Shown: in pieces, positions 1-10,730 of the stretch
Position numbering within the stretch: the first letter of the stretch is position 1
Layout of the letters: every line of letters begins with the position of its first letter
Origin: Nepenthes gracilis
Lineage: Eukaryota; Streptophyta; Magnoliopsida; Caryophyllales; Nepenthaceae
Reading direction: 5' to 3'
DNA: 64,000 nt
Assembly: GCA_033239525.1 (NCBI GenBank)
Contig: BSYO01000002.1
Coordinates: 12,496,626 to 12,560,625, forward strand
Notes under the pieces: generated by a model
What the model was told of the DNA's origin: nothing
What the model saw: the letters and a program-made list of their open reading frames with translations, nothing else
The model's database searches: none
Translations under genes and position numbers: made by a program

Positions 1-770
1 TGCATGCAACAGGATGCAACAGCAGTAGCACAGTTCCCAGCTGTGTCCAAACAAAGCTTCATCCAGCATTAGGAACACCGGCCTTCATCATGGGTTAAAG
101 CGGCTTTCTTTCTTCACAAAAAGAAAACCAGCATCATGAACCATTTACAGCCAAAGAACAAGCCAGAGGAATGGCCAGCTGATCAGGACCTCACCACAGC
201 AAGGACTAACACGGAAGCAGCAGGTAGCTTCTACAGGCTTAGAGGCCGATTCTGTGGCTGCAACCCAGACAGTCACAGCATAAGAATCAATCCCACATCA
301 CACCAGCCAAGCCATCAGATGCCAATTTCACAGCCCAGCCTTCAGCTGTTGTAAATCCCCCTAACAGACAGCTGCACCAGCAAACTTCTAGATCTCAACT
401 ACATCTTCATGCATTGCATAATTCACGAGAGCCCCAATTAAGGAGCTGATTGTAAGGTAGCAGCCATTACTGGAATGCCAACTACAACTGTATCTTCAGC
501 CAACTCAGCAGCCAGATATTAATATCAATAGTTGGCCAGAATAGCCAAGCCCCAGCCTGGAACAGCAGCACCACTCCTTCAGCAGCACAGCACCATCCTA
601 GTAACGCATACTATGAGAAACAACACAAAGCAGCCATCCATCATGCCGTCTGCAATGAATATGGCTCTAGCAACTTTGCTGCCTCCCGATTTTGAATTTC
701 TGGCACTGTTCATCTTCTTCCTTCGTTCCCGATTTCGAACTTCTGCCCTCATCCTCCTTCGCCGGCGCCC

Positions 771-2840
771 ATGGCGCCGGTCGACCCCCCTCCTTCTTCC
801 TGATCGTCGCCCCTTAACACGGTCTCCCTCGTCTCTTATCTGCCGTCTTCCCAAGCCCCTCAGTCCCCCGTTTTCTCCCGACCTGCAACTCCCTGGCCGC
901 TCGGCCCCCATCCCAAATCCACTTCTTCCCCTTCTAGGTTCACATCACCAATCTCCAATCCCCATTCTGCATCTGATGGTATTTGCTGTTTTAGCCAGCT
1001 TCGACGATCTTTTTCGTCTCCTTCGGTGGCGCCTTTGATGCTCTCGGCGCTCCCCTCTCCTCCCCCTGCTTCTCAGACCCTTCCCCCATTTGACCACCAT
1101 TCGGTCGGCCTCCATGCCTCCCTTCCTCCTCCGTCCTCTTCGACTCCTTCCTTAAGCCCTGTTGTGGACCCGTGTGTCCCGTTCGAGGCGGCCTCTCCGC
1201 CTCCCCTGCTGGATTCGGTCGGCCCTCCCCACCTGGCCCAGCCCTGCTCTGTGGCGTCCCATGGTGTCATCTCGAGTGGATTTCCGTGTGCCACCATCCC
1301 CAATCCATGTGCTTGTGGGGTTTCAACTTGCTCTGCCGCCTCTTCCTTGAGCCTGGGGTGTCAGATTGAATCCCTGGTGACGTTGGACTGCCCGGCGGGT
1401 CCTCCTGCTGCTCGCCCTAACTTGATTGATCGTTCCAGCGTGCCGTCGGTGAATGGTCAATCTACCGGAGCCATTGGCTCCCTCTCTTCTGACGATTCTT
1501 GCCCCAACAATGATCGTGGCTCCTGCTCGCCGAGCGTCTCTTGGGCGTCGGTGGTAGAGAGAAGGGCTATTGGGGTAAGTGTCCTCTTAAATTCTACCCT
1601 CCGAATTCCTCCGATTTGGAGAATATCATTTTATCCCCCCTGATGTAATCCAACAGGGGTCGGACTTGTGGGGTTCTACCCTTGTTGGTTACTTTGTCGA
1701 TGACCCCGTCCATTTTAATGTTGTTAGTCTTATCACTAAGAAAATTTGGAAACGTTTCGAACTGCAACACGTGGCTGGGAACGAATCGGGGTTTTATTTC
1801 TTCCGCTTCTCCTCTCGCCCTATGCTTGAAAAATGCCTGGCTAATGGGCCATGGATGATTGCTGGTCACCCTTTCTTCCTTAAGAAATGGTGGCCCGGAA
1901 TGATTTTATCCCGTGAGGATCATAAATCATTCCCTACCTGGATCACCATGTCTGGGATCCCGGTTGAATACTGGACCCCGCTGGGTTTTAGCTAGATTGT
2001 GAGTGCGGTTGGCAAACCCCTATTTTTAGACCCCGCTACTGAAAAACTTGAACGTTTGGGTTTTGTGAGGGTCTGTGTTAAAATGGGGATCAATGCCCCT
2101 CGTCCGGAATCTGTTAGAGTTCATGCTAAAGGCTGTGCCGATCATCCGGTTGATCATCTTTGTGAAATCAAATTTGATTACCAGCGTTGGCGGTTCGTAA
2201 GTCAGCCCCTCGCTAAGAATAGGAACAAGAATCACCCGTCTAAAAATTCTTGGGTTCCTAAGAAGGCGGTCACTTCCCGGGGTATTCTTCCCTCCCCCGG
2301 TTCCCCAAAGTTGTCGCCCTGTCCTAAATCGCCAGAAGTGGCGGAACCCCTGACCATTGAGGCTGAACAAAAGGCCATAACTACTTCTAACTCGTTCATA
2401 GCCTTACAGGTGGATGTTCTTGAACCTCTTCCCTGTCACTCTAGCCCTGACCAGATTCCGATGCCCGTTGTGGTCCAGGCCGATCCCCCTCTACACTGTG
2501 GACCGGCCGGCATCGGTTCTTCTAGCCGGCTTCCAGACTCGTCTACCCCTCCTGGACCTGGGAGTCCCTCCCGTTGTTCGGAGCCTTCCAGTTCCCTAAA
2601 AATAGACTTGGAAGGTCTTACCCAGTGCCAGGTATGTCTGGTCCAATAAACCATCCACCACCTGTCTTACCTGTAGATCCACTGGCCACCGTTCATGGTG
2701 TGCCACCAGCTGAAACTCCTGGTAGATTGAAAAGTGATGGTCCTTCCCCCAAAAGTGGAGAGCGTTTTTCCTCTCGTAGAAATAAAAAATCTCAGGGGAT
2801 TAAAAATCACCCCCCACCCTTAACCACTTGTCATGACTAG
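771..2840 (+). pseudogene. LINE-A ORF1 (DUF4283 protein), broken
   Basis: ORF1 proteins of this group bind LINE RNA to form the retrotransposition RNP. The start at 771 (ATGGCGCCG) matches the MA- start of other copies. A Ser/Pro-rich N-terminus leads to the conserved SWASVVERR box near 1540, then the DUF4283 core at 1660-2200 with LVGYF, FFRFSS, CLANGPWMIAG, FFLKKW, FPTWITMSGIPVEYWT and SAVGKPLFLDPAT. Breaks: TGA at 801 (probably from CGA), a 1-base loss near 1577, TAG at 1993 where related copies have Trp, and a frameshift near 2605. There is no CCHC zinc knuckle after DUF4283, unlike the half-LINE ORF1s. The C-terminus is Pro/Ser-rich with a basic end (SSRRNKKSQG). The ORF1 stop overlaps the ORF2 start by 8 nt (2833-2840). 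Confidence 0.88.
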
Positions 2841-5800
2841 CATTGCTCTCGTCCCTGGTCATGTCCTTTGTAAAAAAAAAATTCTACAGTTACTGGGGGC
2901 TCCTCCCTTGGGCAATGTTGTGGCTTCCGGTGGTTTTTTCTTTGGTTCCAGTTTGTTACATCAAGCTTGGCTGTTTTTTGAAGGGCTGCTGGCTGGGTTC
3001 TGGTGGTTTTTGCTGGCTGCTGGGCTAGTTTTTTTGGTGATGGTTAAGTTCAATTGGCTTAAATCTGGATTCTGGTGGATGGCTCTGCAATTTATTGATG
3101 CTTGTGTTGTGGGCTGCTGGAGCTGATCCGTCCTCCTATGTTGCCTATTCTCTGCCTAGCATGTTTTCTTTGGATCTTTTGTGGTGTTATGTTTGGAAAA
3201 CTCAATGGGAGTTGTTGGTTTTTGGTCTCCTTTGGTTGGTGTGGATGTCCTGGAATGTAGCTGGTTGTGGCTTGGATGCGGGGGTTTGGTCTGCCTTGCC
3301 GATGCTAGGTCCACGGTCGGTTAGTGGTTGGTATTGGGTATTCTAGGTTCTGTTTGGTTTGCGGGCGCCCGCTACTTGGGTGCTCCCTGAAGTGGTTACG
3401 GAGGTGCAGCAGTGGAAGTTTGCAGAGACTCCGCCGTGATTTGAGGCCTTTTTGTAATGAAATGTTGACTGCTATGATTGAGATATTGCTTGCACTTGTT
3501 TTGGACCAGGACCTCTGTGGGTTACGTGCTGAAGTTTCATCCGACTGGCTGGTTGCTAGGAATGTGTTGCTTTCTAGTCCTATAATCACTAGCTCGGTTG
3601 TTCGGCATTTGGCTTTCGCTTGGCTTGTGGAAATGAGATGCTGGTTTTTATTATCAGAGCCGCTCGGTCCTTGCATTGTTTCTTCTGCCGCTGCCTACGT
3701 TCGTGATGCTTCCGAAGTTGAGCAGCTTGGTTTATTTTCTTTGTTATGTCGGGCCGGGCGCCTAACTGTCCCAATCCCCTTGATGATGCCGGGTATGCTG
3801 AGTATTGGCGGTCGATGTGCCGATGTGCTCAATTGTTGGCGGGGAATCGGATCTTTGTGCATCTTTTCTTCTTGATGCAAATGTGCTGCCCGTTTGTGCC
3901 GCATTCGGATCTTTGCTCTGGCACTTTCTTGTGTTGATCTTTGCGAACCGCTTTGCAGTTGGCATTTGCTTGGAGATGGATTATTTTTTGGATGTTAATG
4001 GATCTTGTTGCTGGTTTTTTCCTCCTGCTGTAAACGGGTGTTGCACAGTGAAGAATGCCTTGTTGATTTGCTGTTGCTGAATTCAACGGTGAGGCTTTGG
4101 ACTATTATGATGCATGTGGTCCTTGGCTACTGGGTGCTGCACCTTTACCGGCCGCCTGATCGATCTTCTTGAGATCATGGATTGATGAGCTGATGTGCTG
4201 CTCATTGGAAGAGACCATCATGGATGAGAAGAAAGCTACTTTGGGAATGCTCTTTGTTGCGTGGTGCATCCGGAGCCTTGGACAAAGGCTACATAAAGTG
4301 CTGACTTTGCTGAATTCTCTAGCTCCTCGGTATTTTGCCGAAGTTGGCTGCTACTAGACCTGCTGTTGAAGAATGCTGCTGTCAATTGAGCTGTTGGCTG
4401 CTGCCGTGAGGCTGTTTGCTGCAGCTAATGGCCTGCTGAACGATGTTGATTAGATGGAAACTAGGATGTGTCCGCTTGCTGCTGTCGCTTACCTGAAACT
4501 GACCTGTTCTCCTTGCTGTTGGAACCCGGCTGCTATGGGTTGCCGGCAGATTCGGGTTGTTGTAGCTAGTTGCTGCGAGGTGGTCGGATGATTGTCTTTT
4601 TGCTGTTGTTTGTATACAACGTCAGTGTTATTTTTTCGTTCTTCTGTTAGATAACTCCCCTTAGGTTTTTGAGGAACTTTCTGTTATACCAGATGCTCGG
4701 GGTATGCCCCAGCGTTTTATGTTCTAACTCCATGTCAAAAAATTTAGAGTTTTAACATAATCTTTTGTAAATTTTTCTCCCATTAATCCAAATTACACAC
4801 TTACCAAAAAAAAAAAATGTAAAAGCCCATGAAGTCGGCAACCTCATTAACTCCCATAGCTGTTGTATTGCTGGCTTGGTGGAAACTAAGGTTGCGGAAG
4901 GAACTCTATGTCTGCTTCCACCAGAATCAGACCGAATTGGTCTTGGGCCATGAACTATTCTGCGTCCCCGAACGGTCGGATTTGGGTGGGCTGGGATCCA
5001 ACCCTGGTTTCATGCAACGTCCTCGCCTCGGAGGATCAGGTCATTCATCTTGATGTCCTCTTCCTTGAGGAGAATACCCGATGCCTGCTGTCTTTTATCT
5101 ATGGAGCTAACTCCGAAATCTCTCGTAGACTCCTTTGGAATAACCTTCGGATGATGTCCAATCATCCGGGCAACCTCCCGTGGGCTGCTCTTGGGGATTT
5201 CAACGCCATCAGATCCCCTTCTGAGGCTTTGGGTGGTATTTGGCATAGCAAAAGCTCGCTGGATCTGGATTACTGCCTTAGAGACTGCAATCTTGATGAT
5301 GTGTGCCATGAAGGTATGCACTATACCTGGAATGATGGCCGCGACTCTTCCCTCCGCATATTCCGAAAGCTTGATCGTGTAGTCACGAATGGGCATTGGT
5401 TCGACAAATTCAGACGGGCTAAGGCCCTCTTTCCCCCTCCTAGACTTTCTGATCATTCGCCTTGTATCCTCCTCACCTATAGGTTTTACCCCAGAAAAGG
5501 ATGGATGTTCCGGTTCAATAATTTTCTCGCCAAATCCCCAAAGTTTCTCCCTTTGGTTGCAGATGCTTGGTCGGACGTCACCAATGGATACCCGATGTTC
5601 AGGCTTGTAGCTCGTCTCAAGTTGGTGAAAAAGGCTTTGAAAAGCTTAATGTCCTCGAGGGTGATGTCCATGAGGAGGTTGTCATTTGGAGGAAAAAGCT
5701 TGAGGAGATCCGGTGGTCAAAACCCTCCTAACCTTGGTGAGTCATCTTGAAGAACGCAAATGCAAAGATGCTTACCATGATGCGGCAGTAAAGGAAGCCG

Positions 5801-8362
5801 ACCTTACTAAGCAAAAAGCTAAAATAAGGTGGCTCAAAGAAGGGGACCAAAGGTAATAAATACTTTTTTAAGACATTAACTGAAATAATAATAAGAATCG
5901 GATCATCTCGCTTCTTGATCATGACGGGAATCCTACCAAGGGGATTGAAAAGGTCAAAAGTCTGATTGTAGATCACTTTAGTAAGACTCTTGGGACAGGT
6001 CGCACATTTGGTTCGCCATGCGGAGCGCATCCGCCTCATCCTCCACACCGTGCCTCAATCACTTATGGACCTTCTTGTGGGCCCTGTAAATGATGATGAG
6101 ATCCGCAGACTATATTATCCATTGGTGATTATAGAGCCCCGGGCCCTGATGGGTTCAGTGCTCATTTCTTTAAGGAAGCATGGGATATTGTGGGTCCATC
6201 TTTTTGTGAAGCCATCCGTGACTTCTTCAATCATGGTTTGCTCCTCAAACAATTGAACTCTACTATCATTAGTCTGATTCCCAAGATTCAGTCCCCCCGG
6301 TTGGTCTCTGACTACCGTCCCATTTCCTGCTGTAATGTCATCTATAAAGTCATCTCGAAAATCATTGCCAATCGGTTAAAGATGACGTTACCTTATCTGG
6401 TTGATAAGTGCCAAACGGCTTTTGTGGCGGTCGCCAAATCGGTGACAATATTCTTCTCGCCCAAGAGCTCCTCCGCAAGTACCATCCGGGTCATGGGCCT
6501 TCTCATTTGTGACGTTGAAAATTGACCTTATGAAAGCCTATGATTCTGTTCACTGGGATTTCATCATATCTATCCTGACCATTATGAATTTTCCACCCAA
6601 AATGATAAATTGGATCAGGCAATATTAATGGGGAAGTGGTTGGTTTCTTCAAAGGGGGTAAGGGGCTTCGCCAAGGTGATCCAATATCTCCTTACCTCTT
6701 TGTGCTGGCAATGGAGGTGTTGAATGGCATCATTGACTTTAAGGCTCGCAGGAACAAGAATTTCACATTTCATTGGAAGTGTGAAGTGACCCAAATCACA
6801 TCTTTGGCCGGCCTCGCATGACCTTCTCCTTTTCTCTCATGCTGATGTGAGCTCCATTAGGATTCTCAAGGAATGCCTCAAGGAATTCCATTGGCTCTCC
6901 GGCACTGCCGGCAAACACAAAATAAGAGTGAGTCTTTCATTTGCTCTAAAGACCCCCGATTTGATCCAGGATATCGGTCTTGTTTTGGGCTTCAAAGTGG
7001 GTTCGCTCCCATCAAATACCTTGGTGTTCCTCTGATTTCTACCAGGTTGTCGATCCGTGATCGCACATACCTTAATGAGAAAATCACCCGGCGCATTAAA
7101 TCTTGGAAGAATAGGTGGCTCTCATTTGGAGGTCGCTTACAATTGGTTGCTTCGATTCTATCATCCTGCTCACCTCTACTGGGCCTCGATCTTCATCCTT
7201 CCCAAATCCATTCTTAATCGGATGACCGCATCATGAGGCGATTTCTTTGGAATGGATCTTCGGAAGGTAAGACAAATGCAAAAGTGGCACAGGCGGATAT
7301 CTGCTACCCTAAGAGTGACGGTGGGTGGGTCTCAAGAATCTACGGGATCAAAATAAAGCCCTCATTTGTAAACTCCTTTGGTGCATCCTATCTAAAGATC
7401 CCGATTCGGCTTGGTCTTCTTGGGTACATAAGAATAGAATCAAGGATCGGTGTATTTGGACTCTCAAAGTCCCTAAATCTGCTCCTGGAGCTGGAAGAAA
7501 ATCATGTATCTCCGTCCGGTCATGTGCGCTCACACCTCCAAGATCATTGGCGATGGCATTGACACTTTTGTCCGGCATGACCTGCGTGGCATCCTCGAGG
7601 CCCCCTCGGTACTATGTGCACCGACCGCATTCGTGCATCCACCGGGTTATCCGAGGACGCCAAGGTGTCTCGAGATCATTAGAGATGACCATTGGGCATG
7701 GCCTAACCCTTTGATTAGGAGGTTTCTAGCATTGCCGAAAACATGCCCCATTATCTACCTAATCTTTGAGCGAAAAGATTCCCGAGATGGATTGGATGCC
7801 AAAAGGGCATTTTTTCAACTAAGTCTGCCTACCTCCTTTTTCACCCCCAAGCTGAAACTCGACTTGGACCAAATTAGTTGGGGCCCTTTCCATATTCCCC
7901 GCCCATGCCTTTACCCTTTGGTTGGCCATCAAAGGCGGACTCAATACATCGACCGTATTCATGGCGTCCCAAATCTTTCCCTTGCTTGCTCTCTATGTGA
8001 CTCGGATGATGAAAATTATGACCATCTTTTATTCTCTGTCCGTATTCCACCTTCAGGTGGACCACCATCCAACGGAATGCCGTATTCATTGGCCTTACTC
8101 AATCTGGTCACAAAACATCATCTGGGCTACCCACATTTGGAATGGCAGGAACCTAGTTGCTTTGTCCTAAACGCCTCTCTCTCGCGCCACTGCCTACTAT
8201 ATTTGGAGAGAACGTAATAACCGTATCTTTGAGAAATCTGTCCTCGGACACTTCCCATATATGCTCTCGGATATCAAACGCTGTGCGGGATAAGTTGATG
8301 GCCTCATTGCCCGGGCCGGTCATCCTAGCCGTTCTTTGGCTAGGCGGTGGAATTTACCTTAA
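2833..8362 (+). pseudogene. LINE-A ORF2 (endonuclease-reverse transcriptase), broken and interrupted
   Basis: ORF2 nicks the target and copies RNA into the genome. It starts at ATGACTAGC (2833), is cut by NC7 at about 2876 and resumes at 4818. The EN domain (about 4900-5600) shows GDFNAI, HYTWNDGRD and LSDHSPC, the expected metal-binding and catalytic region. The RT domain (about 6060-7230) shows LIPKIQSP, DYRPISCCNVIYK, GGKGLRQGDPISPYLF and YLGVPL. The zf-RVT region (7250-8200) has SLACSLCDSDDENYDHLL, and the C-terminus reads RRWNLP before the stop at 8360-8362. Several frameshifts split the frame. At 6810-6825 the FADD active-site codons kept in LINE-B and LINE-C are lost. The first codons after MTSIA also differ from LINE-C, which keeps the start of the WN(V)RGLN motif. 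Confidence 0.88.
2876..4817 (+). mobile_element. NC7: ORF-less element inserted in LINE-A ORF2
   Basis: This is about 1.94 kb of T/G-rich sequence with no long conserved reading frame, ending with the conserved tail (GGGGTATGCCCCAGCG near 4699, then the stem region, then acacttaccaaaa). LINE-C shows uninterrupted ORF2 sequence across this site, which proves an insertion. A short TSD tgtaaaa is possible at 2869-2875 and 4818-4824. The left edge is uncertain because the flanking ORF2 codons are diverged. No 5' module like those of NC1 to NC4 is visible, so the copy is probably 5'-truncated. The open frames here, such as 3324-3875, do not resemble any ORF1 or ORF2 domain. Confidence 0.78.
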
Positions 8363-9783
8363 TTAAAAAAAAAAAATCTCTTATTTTTACTACTTTCCTT
8401 TTGTCTTTTTGCTTTTTTCTTTCTATTCTCTTCCCTCCCGTGCCTTTTATTTGGATGTTTCCAAAATATATATATATATATATATATGTATGTATATAAA
8501 AAAAAAATAGGAGAGTGAAATTACCAGATTGGTCAGTTTTGATGGAGCGCTGGCTGAGATCTCGGTTACTTTTATTGGTATCTTCATGGTGGATTGTCGT
8601 GGTTGGGCTGTCATGGATGGTCATTGTTTGTGAAATGGGTCACTGGAGCCTTTCGATCTCCTCTCGTGCTGGTCTTCTAATCTGATTTATCTCTGGTCAC
8701 CTTGAGATCTGCGTGTGGAATAGCTCTGTTGACGTTGATGCTTCGTTCCTGTTTTTGTGGAGTGAAAGTGCTTTGTGTGATGGCCGTGTTTGGAAATGGG
8801 CTTATCTTGTCTCTCGGTCCCTTACCTAGTTGCCCGTGGTTGGTTGCTGGAGGTAGATTCTAAGCTGTATGTGCTGGAGGCTTGGAGCTGCGCCTTGCAC
8901 TTTCGGTTTCTTTAGGGTCGTTGTAGGAAGTAAATGTTTTATCCCTTGTTGATCTGATGGTATGTCTTTCTCGCACTGGCCTTCGGGTAGTTCCATGAGG
9001 GGTATGGTCTTTGTGTGAGATCACCGCCTCTGGTTTGATCTCGCCACCGGTATTTTGTTTGTAAATTATGCTAATGGGAAGTTCATTCTGCCGATGCTCA
9101 TGGATCCCGCCTTTGGATTCTCCGACTTGGTTGCGGTGCTTGATGTTCTTTGATGCTTTGGAACGCAGAGGCGTGTCTCACGTCCTGTTATTGTTGGCAG
9201 GTCAAAAATTAGGCTGATGACTCTTTTCGTTGGTTCCTCTGGTGGTATTGCATCCTTCTCACCTCGCCGCCGTTGGCCACCCCACAATGTCTTCTTGCCG
9301 ATGGTTCCGTGGTTTGGTTCTTTGTCGCATATGCCGCTTGCCGAATCAGGTTCGGTTCAGCTGGCCGATGTGCTGCCTACCGCCACTCACTATGCCTTCT
9401 TGATGGTGCCGGTGATTTGGATGATCGATTGCTAATGGGCGTGATGTTGGGTCTGCGCCGTAGCTCCCTGCACCGTGTGGTACTTTGAATCTTTCTTTCT
9501 TGTCGATGAGGTTCATCAACAGTGGATGCTCGGGTTTACGGGGATTAGAAAGAGGCATTTACCCTTGGAATGTGATGTAATTTTTTCTCCTATTTCTATA
9601 GGTTTTGTAGATCATTGGCCTCCTAGAGGTCTGTTTTGTACCTTTGGATGTTCTTGTTGCTCGGGGCTTGCCCTAGCGGTTTTTGTTTTGTCACCAAGTC
9701 AAAATACTTGGCGATAAAACATTGACTTTGTAATTTTTTTCACCCATAAATCCAAAATACTTGCTTACCAATAAAAAAAAAAA
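8363..9783 (+). other. LINE-A 3' region and conserved tail
   Basis: After the ORF2 stop come an A-run, a pyrimidine-rich stretch (8376-8460), a TA microsatellite and about 1.1 kb of T/G-rich sequence. The conserved tail begins near 9600: GCTCGGGGCTTGCCCTAGCG at 9658-9677, a weak inverted repeat around CACCAAGT/ACTTGGCGA, then aatccaaaatacttgcttacc and AATA10. The segment holds no gene. Its function is inferred to be 3'-end recognition during target-primed reverse transcription, because the same tail terminates elements of every type in this window. Confidence 0.8.
8466..8498. repeat. TA-rich microsatellite in LINE-A 3' region
   Basis: A run of alternating A and T with two TG-containing units near its right end, followed by nine A residues. 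A comparable TA tract follows ORF2 of LINE-D near 55222-55240, so the tract may be ancestral to this 3' region. Confidence 0.85.
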
Positions 9784-9798
9784 GAATATGGCTCTAGC

Positions 9799-10234
9799 CA
9801 AGGTACGCAGAATCTGCATCACTACCTCAATCCAACACCTGCTAACCAGAATCGAGAATAAGTAGCAAGCCAGTCGCCAACACCACAGCATACACCCACT
9901 AGAAGCCATAAGGCAGATCAGGTGCATCGGCTAGAGTACATAAAGGATGTACATATTTGGCAACTGAAGACCAAAGAGATCAAGAACAGCTACAGTCCAA
10001 GGGAAGAGCCTCCCTCTGGCTACAAAACAGGACATAGCAGAGACAGCAAAGCAGGGCTCCAAGACTACGTTCACCAAAACCAGCTGGGGCCAAGTAGGAA
10101 ACTACCCATCAAAAAACAGCTTCAGCCATTCTCAAATATATACCAACTGGGTATCAACCAACATGTCACGAAGTGCCAACCGAACAACTTTATAGCAGCC
10201 ATGAAAAAAACAGAAAAGCACCATCAACACACCC
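9799..10234 (-). other. HL8 3' region, no gene
   Basis: This is CA-rich on the plus strand (T/G-rich on the minus strand), as in other half-LINE 3' regions. It lies directly downstream of the HL8 ORF1 stop. The open frame at 9922-10245 on the plus strand has no recognisable domain and I treat it as chance. Confidence 0.7.
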
Positions 10235-10332
10235 CTAGGATCTAGAGGATGCCTTAGATTTTGTGGATTTTTTCTTTTTTCGAGATCTAGCTGGCTTCCA
10301 GGAATCACTTTCTATAGCCAGAGCCGCGTTTA
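10235..10332 (-). pseudogene. HL8 ORF1 C-terminal remnant
   Basis: On the minus strand, the residues NAALAIESDSWKPARSRKK and the basic end KSKASSRS before a stop at 10235 match the ORF1 C-terminus of HL2 and HL7 (LALECDSWKPARSRKKK, KSKASPGS). The piece runs in frame from LINE-E endonuclease sequence (WNDGRDI), giving an apparent endonuclease-ORF1 fusion. The simplest reading is a 5'-truncated half-LINE insertion that happens to be in frame. Confidence 0.75.
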
Positions 10333-10603
10333 TGTCCCTTCCATCGTTCCAGGTGAAAAAAACACCATCATAGCTCAGATCATGGAGATCACAATCATTG
10401 AGGCAATTGTCAAGGTCCTTAACACTGTTACCATGCCAGCAACCCCCTAAATTTTCAGAAGGCGTTTTAATAGCATTGAAATCGCCCAAAACTACCCATG
10501 GATTACCAGATGTAAGGATGTGGATGGAACGAAGGTTATCCCAGAGAGTCCTCCTAAGAATTTCAGAGTTAGAGGGGTAAATGAAGGTAATGAAAAAGGA
10601 TGA

Positions 10604-10730
10604 GAGAGAAGCTAGAGAGAGAAGCTCTCGCTTCTCTCTTCGTTCAAATTTCATTTTGAAATTTGAACGTGTTTGCCGCTGCGCGCTCCTCTTCTCGGCC
10701 GAGGCGGTGCGGAGCAGCCATGGCCGGCCT
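10604..10730 (+). promoter_or_regulatory. NC1 5' leader module
   Basis: The segment contains TAGAGAGAG with a CTCTCT partner, a C/T-rich block, and the inverted repeat AAATTTC ... GAAATTTG, then GCCATGGCCGGCC. HL2 (21295-21380), HL4 (minus strand, 63166-63075) and NC3 (44685-44760) have matching blocks in the same order. In L1-type LINEs the internal promoter lies in this region, so a promoter role is inferred by position only. Confidence 0.5.

Larger units (their letters stand above)
672..9783 (+). mobile_element. LINE-A: full-length L1-clade LINE with TSD
   Basis: This is a 9.1-kb element with, in order, a short 5' leader, ORF1 (771-2840), ORF2 (2833-8362, split by NC7) and a 1.4-kb 3' region ending in the conserved tail and an A-run. 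The 15-bp TSD gaatatggctctagc is perfect at 657-671 and 9784-9798. Without NC7 the element is about 7.2 kb. It belongs to the plant L1 group by its DUF4283 ORF1 and its EN-RT-zf-RVT ORF2. It inserted into minus-strand half-LINE HL8. Both reading frames are decayed, and the RT active site is damaged near 6810-6825, so the copy cannot move by itself. The intact TSD suggests a fairly recent insertion. Confidence 0.92.
1..10332 (-). mobile_element. Half-LINE HL8, 5'-truncated, 3' end outside the window
   Basis: Reading on the minus strand, this copy begins at the ORF1 C-terminus (about 10332) and continues into a T/G-rich 3' region at 9799-10234, then 1-656 after the LINE-A insertion (672-9783) is removed. 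The 15-bp LINE-A TSD (657-671 and 9784-9798) joins the two halves exactly. On the plus strand the region is rich in CAGCA and CCAGC, the complement of the TGCTG-rich 3' regions of the other copies. The conserved tail lies beyond base 1. Its 5' break abuts LINE-E endonuclease sequence, as expected for a truncated insertion into LINE-E, but the far TSD cannot be seen. No functional gene lies in 1-656. Confidence 0.7.

Noticed and set aside
3324..3875. 183-codon plus-strand open frame in NC7
   Set aside because: No recognisable domain and not kept in other ORF-less elements; it is rich in Leu, Cys and Ser as expected from T/G-rich DNA.
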